Positions 1 through 6,599 of a stretch of DNA of 13,379 bases are shown here, piece by piece. How positions within the stretch are numbered: position 1 is the first letter of the stretch; each line of letters begins with the position of its first letter. Below the pieces are notes generated by a model. The model made no database searches and was not told the DNA's origin. It was given only the letters and a program-made list of their open reading frames with translations. The DNA is from Burkholderiales bacterium (GTDB lineage: Bacteria; Pseudomonadota; Gammaproteobacteria; Burkholderiales; Burkholderiaceae_C): assembly GCA_947372225.1 (NCBI GenBank), contig CANBSV010000075.1, forward strand, positions 1 through 13,379. The letters run 5' to 3'. The translations under genes and the position numbers were made by a program.

Positions 1-458
1 CCGGTCAGGTCATAGAACCGATTGCCGTCGAGGTCTTCGACCGTCACGCCGTGCGAGGCCTGCAAGAAGCTGCCCGACTTCAGGTGCTGACGCAAATACG
101 GGCTGTACTGAAACGGCACGCGGTAGCTGCTGGTGAACTGCAGGTCGGACACGCCCTCGCGGGCCTCGGCTGTCATCGCCGCGCTGCGTGGGTAGCGCTC
201 GTCGTACAGGCGCGTGAGCAACTCGAAGCTCGCGCGGCGGCGGGCGATCACCTCAGCGCTGGCGCCGTCGGAGCCGAAGAAGCCTTCCTCGTCGTAGGCG
301 TAGCCGGGGATCAGACCCGCCACGCGCTTGGCCATGCGCGAGTGCCCGGCCAGCGACCGGTGCTTGGCCTGCGACAACTCGAGTCGCCGCTTCCCGCGCG
401 GAAAAGCCCAGGCGAACACGCCAAGAGCCAAGGCAGAAAGAGCAAAGGATTCGTCCAT
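1..458 (-). CDS. Class-III PLP-dependent aminotransferase, glutamate-1-semialdehyde aminomutase-like (N-terminal part)
   Basis: Only the first 152 codons are present; the gene runs off the left edge. The translation reads in one open frame from the ATG at 458 to base 1. It carries the leader typical of a betaproteobacterial aminotransferase group: HRSLAGHSRMAKRV, then YAYDEEGFF, then SDLQFTSSYRVPFQY and DLDGNRFYDLTG. The last block is the class-III start region usually annotated as glutamate-1-semialdehyde 2,1-aminomutase. The PLP-binding lysine lies outside the window, so the substrate cannot be judged, and the haem-pathway label is a family name only. Oddly, the first 20 residues are hydrophobic (ALSALALGVFAWAF) and are followed by a basic cluster (RGKRR), which resembles a membrane anchor or a mis-chosen start. 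No clear Shine-Dalgarno precedes the ATG; a short CA repeat does. The gene is divergent from psd with 65 bp between start codons. Confidence 0.75.
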   Translation of the reverse strand, partial: MDESFALSALALGVFAWAFPRGKRRLELSQAKHRSLAGHSRMAKRVAGLIPGYAYDEEGFFGSDGASAEVIARRRASFELLTRLYDERYPRSAAMTAEAREGVSDLQFTSSYRVPFQYSPYLRQHLKSGSFLQASHGVTVEDLDGNRFYDLT

Positions 459-523
459 GAATGTGTGTGTGTTGAGGACCAGATCGCTGTTTACTAGTTT
501 CAATTGACAGGACCGTGAAAACC

Positions 524-1390
524 ATGAATCCGTTGCGCCGACTCGTCGCGAATGAAGACCTCAATTTCCTGCTGACCAACCGGGTGCCGCGCATCCTGCT
601 CACGCGCTTCATGGGCTGGTTCAGCCAGATCCGTCAGCCCTGGTTGGCGCGCACGTCGATCGCGGTGTGGCGGCTGTTCACCGACCTCGACCTGAGCGAT
701 GCGCGCCAGCAAAACTTTGCCAGCCTGCACGACTGCTTCACGCGCGAACTCAAGGACGGGGCCCGCACGATCGATGCGCGCAGCGACATCCTGAGCAGCC
801 CGTGCGACGCGATCGTGGGCGCCTGCGGACAGGTTGAAGACGGGCAACTGTTCCAGGCCAAGGGCTTCCCGTACGCAATCGAAGACCTGTTCGGGCCGAC
901 GCAAGACACCAGCCCCTTCCGGCACGGAACCTACGTGACCTTGCGGCTGACGTCGGCGATGTACCACCGCTTCCACGCGCCACAGGACTGCGACGTCGAG
1001 CACCTGAGCTACCTCAGCGGTGACACCTGGAACGTCAACCCCATCGCGCTGGCTCGCGTGGAGCGACTGTTCTGCAAGAACGAACGTGCCGTGCTGCGCC
1101 TGCGGTTACAGCACGGCGGCCAACCGATCGCGCTGGTGCCGGTGGCGGCCATTCTCGTGGCCAGCATCCGACTGCATTTCCTGGATGTGCTGCTGCACGT
1201 GCGCTACCGGGGCGCCAATGAAATCGCCTGTCAGGCCCGCTTTGCCAAGGGTCAGGAGATGGGCTGGTTTCAGCACGGCTCGACCATCCTGGTGTTCGCA
1301 CCTCCGGGGTTCACGCTGTGCGAAGGCATCACGCCGGGTCAGCGCATCCGCATGGGACAGGCGCTGCTGCGGCAGGGTCAGCAAGCCTGA
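524..1390 (+). CDS. psd: Phosphatidylserine decarboxylase proenzyme
   Basis: Converts phosphatidylserine to phosphatidylethanolamine at the inner membrane, the last step of PE synthesis. The proenzyme cleaves itself to make a pyruvoyl cofactor. Visible motifs, numbered from the ATG at 524 (288 residues): the SPCDA block with Asp95, YHRFHAP with His148 and His151, and near the C-terminus HGST (residues 251-254), where Ser253 would become the pyruvoyl group. The family usually shows LGST here, so the leading His is a small variation. The length fits a full proenzyme. An in-frame GTG at 515 would add three residues, but the AGGA at 509-512 lies about 11 bases before the ATG and only 2 before the GTG, so I prefer the ATG. 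The gene sits between a divergent aminotransferase and a convergent metallophosphoesterase, so it is probably transcribed alone. Neighbouring plcP and olsB also act in membrane lipid metabolism. Confidence 0.95.
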   Translation: MNPLRRLVANEDLNFLLTNRVPRILLTRFMGWFSQIRQPWLARTSIAVWRLFTDLDLSDARQQNFASLHDCFTRELKDGARTIDARSDILSSPCDAIVGACGQVEDGQLFQAKGFPYAIEDLFGPTQDTSPFRHGTYVTLRLTSAMYHRFHAPQDCDVEHLSYLSGDTWNVNPIALARVERLFCKNERAVLRLRLQHGGQPIALVPVAAILVASIRLHFLDVLLHVRYRGANEIACQARFAKGQEMGWFQHGSTILVFAPPGFTLCEGITPGQRIRMGQALLRQGQQA

Positions 1391-1452
1391 AGTGCACGCG
1401 AACTGCTCGGGCCTGACAGCCCGCTCGCCGCACCCCCCTCAGACGCGCGTCT

Positions 1453-2337
1453 TCAGGATCCAGCCGAGATATCCACGCGGCTGATCGCCACGCCGCCAGG
1501 CAAGGGCTGCAGCACGGGGGCAGGCCGGGCCGCCTGGGTGGGCACCACTGAGTGCTGCGCCTGAGCGCTGTGGTCGATGATCTCGAGGCGGCCGTCGTGG
1601 TGTTCCACCAGCGCGGTGAGGCTTTCGACCCAGTCGCCGTCGTTGCAGTACAGCACCCCGTCGACCGGTCGGATCTCGGCGTGGTGGATGTGTCCGCACA
1701 CGACGCCATCCAGACCGCGTTTGCGTGCTTCGGCAGCCAGCGCCGCCTCGAAGTCGCCCATGTAGCTGACCGCGCGCTTGACCTTGAGCTTCAGGAATCG
1801 CGACAGGCTCCAGTACGGCAGGCCCAGCCGGGCGCGCGCCGCGTTGAAGCGGCGGTTCAGCTTGAGCGTGAACTCATAGGCAGCGTCCCCTGCGTAGGCG
1901 AGCCACTTGGCGCACTGGATCACGCCGTCGAACAAGTCCCCGTGAGTCACCCACAGGCGACGGCCGTCGACCAGCGTGTGTACGCAGTCCTCGACGAGAT
2001 CCACACCACCAAAGTTATGCGCCACGTAGCGGCGCGCAAACTCGTCGTGGTTGCCGGGCACGAAGATCACCCGCGTGCCCTTGCGCGCCTTGCGCAAGAT
2101 CTTCTGAACCACGTCGTTGTGGCTTTGCGGCCAGAACCACGACCGGCGCAACTGCCAGCCGTCGATGATGTCGCCCACCAGATACAGCGTCTCGCATTCG
2201 GTGGTGCGCAGGAATTCAAGCAGCGCGACCGCCTGGCAACCCGGAGTACCAAGGTGCAGGTCGGAAATCCACACCGTGCGCACGTCCAGGGTCTCATTCT
2301 TTTCGACGTCGTCCATGGCGGCGGGTGATGTGTGCAT
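1453..2337 (-). CDS. plcP: PlcP-like metallophosphoesterase (often annotated UDP-2,3-diacylglucosamine diphosphatase)
   Basis: A calcineurin-like phosphoesterase with the full two-metal set, numbered from the ATG at 2337 (294 residues): SDLHLG (Asp26, His28), VGDIIDG (Asp56), PGNHDEF (Asn96, His97), THGD (His132), CGHIHHA (His216, His218), then NDGDWVES. HNDVVQKILRKARKG and GLPYWSLSRFLKLKVK are typical of the PlcP group first described in Sinorhizobium, which releases diacylglycerol from phospholipids under phosphate starvation. That group is often labelled LpxH-like; a true LpxH role is the main alternative. The Pho box at 2362-2379 and divergent olsB favour PlcP (inference). Starts are possible at 2403, 2337 and 2316. 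The 2403 start would place the Pho box inside the coding region, so I reject it. A promoter driven by that Pho box might fit 2316 better than 2337. The tail after residue 258 is Ala/Pro/Gln-rich and looks disordered. Confidence 0.8.
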   Translation of the reverse strand: MHTSPAAMDDVEKNETLDVRTVWISDLHLGTPGCQAVALLEFLRTTECETLYLVGDIIDGWQLRRSWFWPQSHNDVVQKILRKARKGTRVIFVPGNHDEFARRYVAHNFGGVDLVEDCVHTLVDGRRLWVTHGDLFDGVIQCAKWLAYAGDAAYEFTLKLNRRFNAARARLGLPYWSLSRFLKLKVKRAVSYMGDFEAALAAEARKRGLDGVVCGHIHHAEIRPVDGVLYCNDGDWVESLTALVEHHDGRLEIIDHSAQAQHSVVPTQAARPAPVLQPLPGGVAISRVDISAGS

Positions 2338-2361
2338 GGATGGGTATCGTCCCGCCGCGAC

Positions 2362-2379
2362 ATGACACGCTGTTGACAG
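2362..2379 (-). promoter_or_regulatory. Pho box (PhoB site) upstream of plcP
   Basis: Read on the minus strand this is CTGTCAA-CAGC-GTGTCAT: two 7-bp direct repeats with a 4-bp spacer. Each half matches the PhoB half-site CTGTCAT at six of seven positions. It points toward plcP and lies 24 bp from the ATG at 2337 and 45 bp from the ATG at 2316. A further GTCA lies 12 bp upstream, slightly out of the 11-bp register. The -10 element is not clear; GATACC at 2343-2348 is the best weak candidate. The motif is seen directly; PhoB control is inferred. Confidence 0.7.
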
Positions 2380-2415
2380 TGCAGCTGACCCACGCTGGCG
2401 CACGACCCACGCCCT

Positions 2416-2444
2416 ATGTCATCGTTTCGTCAAGAATGCGTCAC
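2416..2444 (+). promoter_or_regulatory. Triple Pho-box-like repeat upstream of olsB
   Basis: Three 7-bp units, ATGTCAT (2416-2422), TCGTCAA (2427-2433) and GCGTCAC (2438-2444), are separated by exactly 4 bp. This puts a GTCA core every 11 bp, the spacing at which PhoB monomers bind head to tail. The first unit is the best match to CTGTCAT; the other two keep only the core. The array faces olsB and ends 65 bp before its preferred start at 2510. No convincing -10 hexamer is visible. PhoB binding is inferred from the pattern and from the function of both flanking genes. Confidence 0.6.
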
Positions 2445-2509
2445 AAGGAATTCACCGGCGAGGCTGACCATCGGCGCCATCTATGGAAAATTTGATGAGG
2501 GACGCGCCC

Positions 2510-3355
2510 ATGCCCACCCTGCCGCAGTTCGATGCGCGTGCGAACGTGAGCCCGTTTAGGCCCATGGCGCCAGCGGCCTCGAACCCAGCCCTTCACAGGA
2601 TGGCCCGCACCCGCACGGCACCTGTGACTTTTGACGCTGTCTGGGCGCGCAATCTCGATGAGGTGCGCCTGGCCCAGCAGCTGCGTTATCGCGTGTTTGT
2701 CGAGGAGATGGGCGCGCGAATTTCGGTTCCTGCCGGCACACCGAGCGGTCATGACGCCGACCTGTTCGACGGCCACTGCGAGCACCTGCTGTTGCGCGTG
2801 TCCACCGATGGCGAGCCGGGTCCCGTGATCGGCACCTACCGCGTGCTCACGCCGGCTGCGGCCAAACGCGTGGGTGGCCTGTACAGCGAGACCGAATTCG
2901 ACCTGACCCGCCTGCGTGCCATGCGCACCCGCATGGCCGAGCTGGGCCGCTCGTGTGTGCACCCCGAGTGGCGCACTGGCGGCGCCATCCTGGCGCTGTG
3001 GGCCGCGTTGGCAGACTTCATGAAACGCAACGAGCTCGACACCATGATTGGCTGCGCCAGCGTCGGCATGCGCGATGGTGGCCACGTGGCTGCCAGCCTG
3101 TGGACCCAACTCAGCGCCACCCACCTCGCGCCCATCGACTGGCAGGTGCGTCCGCGCCTGCCGCTGCCGGTCGACCAGCTTCGCTGTGACCTGGCGGTCG
3201 AGCCTCCGGCCTTGATCAAGGGTTACCTGCGCTGCGGCGCCAAGGTGCTGGGTGCCCCGGCCTGGGATCCGGAGTTCAACACTGCCGATCTGCCGATGCT
3301 CATCCGGCTGAACGACCTGCCGGCGCGCTACCGAAAGCACTTCCTCGGCGAGTGA
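2510..3355 (+). CDS. olsB: L-ornithine N(alpha)-acyltransferase OlsB (GNAT-fold)
   Basis: Transfers a 3-hydroxy fatty acyl group from acyl carrier protein to the alpha-amino group of ornithine, the first step of ornithine-lipid synthesis, at the inner face of the membrane. Older annotations call this family putative hemolysin. Motifs, numbered from 2510 (281 residues): LRYRVFVEEM (58-67), DLFDGHCEHLL (84-94), GTYRVL (108-113), ELGRSCVHPEWR (144-155), GCASV (181-185) and the C-terminal block ALIKGYLRCGA followed by PEFNTADLPML. The start at 2510 has AGGGA at 2498-2502 with a 7-base spacer. In-frame ATGs at 2483 and 2495 lack a usable Shine-Dalgarno, so I choose 2510. The partner O-acyltransferase OlsA does not follow here and must lie elsewhere if present. 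The gene is divergent from plcP, with Pho-box-like repeats between them. Confidence 0.9.
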   Translation: MPTLPQFDARANVSPFRPMAPAASNPALHRMARTRTAPVTFDAVWARNLDEVRLAQQLRYRVFVEEMGARISVPAGTPSGHDADLFDGHCEHLLLRVSTDGEPGPVIGTYRVLTPAAAKRVGGLYSETEFDLTRLRAMRTRMAELGRSCVHPEWRTGGAILALWAALADFMKRNELDTMIGCASVGMRDGGHVAASLWTQLSATHLAPIDWQVRPRLPLPVDQLRCDLAVEPPALIKGYLRCGAKVLGAPAWDPEFNTADLPMLIRLNDLPARYRKHFLGE

Positions 3356-3456
3356 GCATGGATGTCGCGGTCAAGGGCAAAATCCTGCCCGGCCGTGCCT
3401 GACGCTGCTGCGTTTTCAGGGCGAGCCGTTCCCGGTTCACACGAGGCAGTTCCGCC

Positions 3457-3672
3457 ATGGGCATCAACAACGTCCCCACAGCGCTCAATGGCCTGACCGC
3501 CAAGGTCAGGCGCATACCGCAAGAAGTCCAGCATCAAGCCATGCGTGACGCACAGCTCCAGGTGTCGCGTCGCATCCTGGCTGGAGAAAAGCTCACGCCC
3601 GAGCAGCGAACCACGGCCGAGCGTGAGGCCTACCAGTCGCTGTTGATCGTCTGGCTCGACGGCCAGTCCTGA
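3457..3672 (+). CDS. Small hypothetical protein
   Basis: I do not recognise this 71-residue protein. It has no signal peptide or membrane segment. It is mostly helical in appearance, charged and Gln/Arg-rich (PQEVQHQAMRDAQLQVSRR, then LTPEQRTTAEREAYQSLL), like a small cytoplasmic coiled or DNA/RNA-associated protein, but no function follows from that. A GAGG about 10 bases upstream could serve as a weak ribosome site. Third codon positions are mostly G or C, which supports coding, though somewhat less than in the neighbours. It lies 101 bp after olsB on the same strand and could be cotranscribed with it. A chance open frame is possible in this GC-rich DNA. Confidence 0.5.
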   Translation: MGINNVPTALNGLTAKVRRIPQEVQHQAMRDAQLQVSRRILAGEKLTPEQRTTAEREAYQSLLIVWLDGQS

Positions 3673-3683
3673 TCGCGTTTCAG

Positions 3684-3727
3684 CGAGTCTGAGGCGACTC
3701 GAGCGGGGGAGACGAGAAGGCCCCCCG
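3684..3727. terminator. Possible terminator region between convergent genes
   Basis: Two hairpins lie between the small ORF and the end of dsbD. The first is CGAGTC-TGAGGC-GACTCG at 3684-3701, a perfect 6-bp stem with a 6-base loop. The second is CGGGGG at 3704-3709 pairing with CCCCCG at 3722-3727. Neither is followed by a T run on either strand, so intrinsic termination is uncertain. The convergent position is the main support. Confidence 0.3.
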
Positions 3728-3741
3728 ACCTGCGGCCAACC

Positions 3742-5607
3742 TCAGAGCCCGACGGCTCCGAGCGACGACACGAACCCTTGCGCCGGCACGAAGCCGACCA
3801 CGCGGGCGTCAGACTGTTCGCGACCGTCCTTGCCGAAGAACAGCACGCCCGGTGGGCCGAACAATCCGAAGCGCTTGAGAAGTGCCTTGGCCTCGGGCGA
3901 GTTGTCGGTCACGTCGGCTTGCAACAGCAGGGCGTTGGCCATGCGTGGCTGCACCGCCGGATCGCTGAAGGTCAGGTGTTCCATTTCCTTGCACGACACG
4001 CACCAGTCGGCATAGAAGTCGAGCATCACCGGCCGGTCGGCGACCTTGAGCGCGGCCTCGAGCTCGGCCACGGTGCGAATGCGGCGGAACGTCGTGGGCT
4101 GCGTGGCCGCAGGCGCCACACCAGCACCACCGCGGGCGAAATGTCCCAGCGGCTGCAGCGGGTTGTCACCACCCGACAGCGCGCCCACCACCTGCGTGGA
4201 ACCCAGCACGGCCAGCACCAGCGCCAGGCCCTTGGCCAGACGCTGGCGACCCGTCGCTGCGTCGGCCAGCCGGTCGAGCAGCTTGAGGTAGATCGCACCG
4301 ACCAGCAAGGCGCTGCCGATGATCAACATCACCACCCAGGTGGGCAGCACGGGCGAGACGATCCACAGCGCCACACCCAGCAGCATCACGCCGAAGAAGG
4401 TCTTGACGCCTTCCATCCAGCTGCCTGCACGCGGCAGCAGCGAGCCCGCCGACAAGCCCACCAGCAGCAGCGGCACGCTCATGCCCATGGCCAGGCTGAA
4501 CAGCGCCAGCCCGCCGATGACGACGTCGCGGGTCTGGCTGATGAACACCAGCGCGCCGGCCAGCGGTGCGGCCACGCAAGGTCCGACGATCAGGGCCGAC
4601 AAACCACCCATGACGAACACGCCGAGGAACTTGCCACCCGGCAGGCGGCTCGAACTCTCGGTGATGCGGCTTTGAATGAAGCTGGGCATTTGCAGTTCGA
4701 ACACGCCGAACATCGACAACGACAGCGTGGCGAGCATCAACGAGAACGCGCCAAGCACCCACGGGTTCTGCAACGCAGCAGCCAGGCCCTCACCGAGCAG
4801 ACCGGCGACCACACCAAACACTGTGTAGACCAGTGCCATGCCCAGCGAGTACGCCAGCGCCATGGAAAAACCACGCAAGCGGGAGACCGGTGCGCCCTGC
4901 CCCACGATGATCGACGACAGGATCGGCACCATGGGCAGCACGCAAGGCGTGAAGGCCAGCAGCAAGCCAGCGGCCAGGAACACGCCGCCAATGGTCAGCA
5001 GGCTGCCCGACTTGAGCGCCGACTCGACCTTCGCTGACTGCGACAGCGGCGCCGCTTCGGCCACCACCGGTGCTGCCGTCGCGGTCACGACGGCCGTGTC
5101 CGAGGCGGTCACCGGTGCGGCGTCCTCGCCTTTCCACTGCGCGCTCAGCAACTGACCGTCCTGGGCGTTCGCATCCACGAAGGCGGTCTGCGGCGGGTAG
5201 CACAGGCCCTTGTCGGCGCAGCCCTGGTAGGCCACGCGCAAGCGGAAGTCACGGCCTGTGGCCTGCACCGGCACGCGGATCAGCAGCGCGCCGTGCAGCA
5301 CCTCGACGTTCTTCTTGAAGTTCTCGTCAAATTCCACCTTGCCCGCTGGAATGGCCACCGCGCCCAGCGTCGCGCCGGCACCTTCGGTTTCCACGCTGAT
5401 GCGGTCACGGTAGAGGTGGTAGTCCGGCGCCACGTCGATGCGCAACTCCACGGTCTTGGCGTCCGCCACATGTGCGCTACCGACGAAGGCCTGCGCCGGG
5501 TCCAGGAAATCGGGTTCGCCGGCCAGCGCCGGCACGCTCGACGAGGCCGCAAAAAGCAAGGCGGCGGCACTCACGCTCAGGCACTTGGCCCATCGTGGAA
5601 AGTTCAT
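3742..5607 (-). CDS. dsbD: Thiol:disulfide interchange protein DsbD
   Basis: Carries electrons from cytoplasmic thioredoxin across the inner membrane to periplasmic thiol proteins. All three modules are present in 621 residues. There is a signal peptide (cut near ALA-G, residue 29) and an N-terminal immunoglobulin-like domain with Cys130 and Cys136 (QGCADKGLCYPP). The eight-helix CcdA-type membrane domain has Cys222 (FTPCVLPM) and Cys344 (GPCVAAPL), and the C-terminal thioredoxin domain has DWCVSCK (Cys536, Cys539). No redox cysteine is missing. It is the last gene of the seven-gene run. Its ATG overlaps the apbE stop by 4 bp (ATGA), and AAGGAG at 5616-5621 sits 8 bases upstream inside apbE. 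In this setting it probably supplies electrons to the TlpA-like protein encoded upstream and keeps haem-binding or other periplasmic cysteines reduced (inference). Confidence 0.95.
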   Translation of the reverse strand: MNFPRWAKCLSVSAAALLFAASSSVPALAGEPDFLDPAQAFVGSAHVADAKTVELRIDVAPDYHLYRDRISVETEGAGATLGAVAIPAGKVEFDENFKKNVEVLHGALLIRVPVQATGRDFRLRVAYQGCADKGLCYPPQTAFVDANAQDGQLLSAQWKGEDAAPVTASDTAVVTATAAPVVAEAAPLSQSAKVESALKSGSLLTIGGVFLAAGLLLAFTPCVLPMVPILSSIIVGQGAPVSRLRGFSMALAYSLGMALVYTVFGVVAGLLGEGLAAALQNPWVLGAFSLMLATLSLSMFGVFELQMPSFIQSRITESSSRLPGGKFLGVFVMGGLSALIVGPCVAAPLAGALVFISQTRDVVIGGLALFSLAMGMSVPLLLVGLSAGSLLPRAGSWMEGVKTFFGVMLLGVALWIVSPVLPTWVVMLIIGSALLVGAIYLKLLDRLADAATGRQRLAKGLALVLAVLGSTQVVGALSGGDNPLQPLGHFARGGAGVAPAATQPTTFRRIRTVAELEAALKVADRPVMLDFYADWCVSCKEMEHLTFSDPAVQPRMANALLLQADVTDNSPEAKALLKRFGLFGPPGVLFFGKDGREQSDARVVGFVPAQGFVSSLGAVGL

Positions 5608-6596
5608 TTTGGTACTCCTTGGGTGATACGCCGGTCTTGCTCGGCGCCGATGCGCACGCTGCGCATCGATGTGTCGACGACCAGCCCGGTGGCGGCCTGG
5701 TCAGCGAGAAATTCGAGCGCCGAGGCGCCCTTGAGCATGCCGATCGTGGTGAGCGCTCCGGCTGCCACGCAAGCCGGTGCCGTCACGCTGACGCTGGCCC
5801 AGTGGGTCACTGGCCAGCCGGTGTGCGGATCGAGGATGTGGCAGTAGCGCCGACCCGCTTGCTCGAAATAACGTTCGTAGTCGCCGCTGGTGGCCAGTGC
5901 GCCCTCGCGCAACTCGACGCTGGCGATGGTGGCTTCGTCGTCGCGCGGGTGCTGAATGCCAAAGCGCCAGGCACTGCCATCGGCACGTGGACCGAGCACC
6001 CGGATGTCGCCACCCAGGTTGACGTAGCCATGTCGCTGGCCGGTGGCATGCAGCACCGACATCGCGCGGTCGGCGGCGTATTCCTTGCCAAAGCCGCCGA
6101 AATCGATCTCCATGCCCGCACGTGGCAGACGGATCGTCTGACCCGTCCACTCCACCTGTGACCAGCCGATCAGCGGCAGCACGCGTTGCAGCGCCGCCTC
6201 GTCGGGCAATCGCATGGCCTTGAAATCCCAGACCCGGCGCAATACGCCGGAGGTGATGTCGAACAACCCGTCGCTCATGGCGTGCAACTGCTCGGCAAAG
6301 TTGAGCAGCGAGGCCGTCTCCTCGTCCACCCCCACCACGTCAGACCCACCGGCCGCGGCGTTGATGCGCGAGACGATGCTGTCAGCGCGGTAGCGCGAAA
6401 AGGCCACCTCGATGCGGCGCACCTCGCTGATGGCCTGTTCAGCCGCCAGCGCCAGCACCGGCTCACCCTCGCCGAGCGCGTCGTCCAGACGGATCTCGCA
6501 CACGCTGGACATCGCGCCGAACTCGAAGCGATAGGCGTGCGCCTTCGAACGCGCACCCTTGGCGCGCTTTCGAAGGACTGCGACGGATGCGCGCAT
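5604..6596 (-). CDS. apbE: ApbE-type FAD:protein FMN transferase
   Basis: Moves FMN from FAD onto a Thr or Ser of a target protein. In 330 residues it shows the family blocks: FDITSGVLRRVW (112-123), DFGGFGKEYAADRA (165-178), YVNLGGDIRVLG (191-202), ATSGDYERYF (235-244) and HILDPHTGWP (253-262). Two points are unusual. The C-terminal metal-binding block, normally A-D-A-x-x-T, reads AGALTT (279-284): the Asp is Gly280 while Thr284 remains. Also, the N-terminus is basic (RKRAKGARSKAH) with no hydrophobic signal segment or lipobox, although most Gram-negative ApbE proteins are exported. Either it works in the cytoplasm or the export signal is not recognisable. It starts 3 bp after the DUF3570 gene, has no Shine-Dalgarno and overlaps dsbD by 4 bp, so translation is probably coupled. 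The DUF3570 product carries a candidate flavinylation site. Confidence 0.9.
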   Translation of the reverse strand: MRASVAVLRKRAKGARSKAHAYRFEFGAMSSVCEIRLDDALGEGEPVLALAAEQAISEVRRIEVAFSRYRADSIVSRINAAAGGSDVVGVDEETASLLNFAEQLHAMSDGLFDITSGVLRRVWDFKAMRLPDEAALQRVLPLIGWSQVEWTGQTIRLPRAGMEIDFGGFGKEYAADRAMSVLHATGQRHGYVNLGGDIRVLGPRADGSAWRFGIQHPRDDEATIASVELREGALATSGDYERYFEQAGRRYCHILDPHTGWPVTHWASVSVTAPACVAAGALTTIGMLKGASALEFLADQAATGLVVDTSMRSVRIGAEQDRRITQGVPK

Positions 6597-6599
6597 GGG

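Noticed and set aside
504..509. TTGACA resembling a -35 element before psd; also a lone CTGTCAA half Pho site on the other strand
   Set aside because: It lies only 14 bp before the psd start codon, leaving no room for a -10 and transcription start. No second half-site occurs at the 11-bp spacing, so a Pho box is not supported.
1408..1423. CGGGC-CTGACA-GCCCG hairpin after psd
   Set aside because: Only five base pairs and no T run on either strand; not enough to call a terminator, though its convergent position is suitable.
2338..2403. Extension of the phosphoesterase to the upstream ATG at 2403
   Set aside because: The added residues look unlike the family and would put the strong Pho box inside the coding sequence.
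3358..3402. 14-codon open frame directly after olsB
   Set aside because: Too short, with no ribosome site of its own and no recognisable sequence.
3778..5037. 419-residue open frame on the plus strand
   Set aside because: Antisense to dsbD; composition is dominated by His, Arg and Gln with no recognisable motif.
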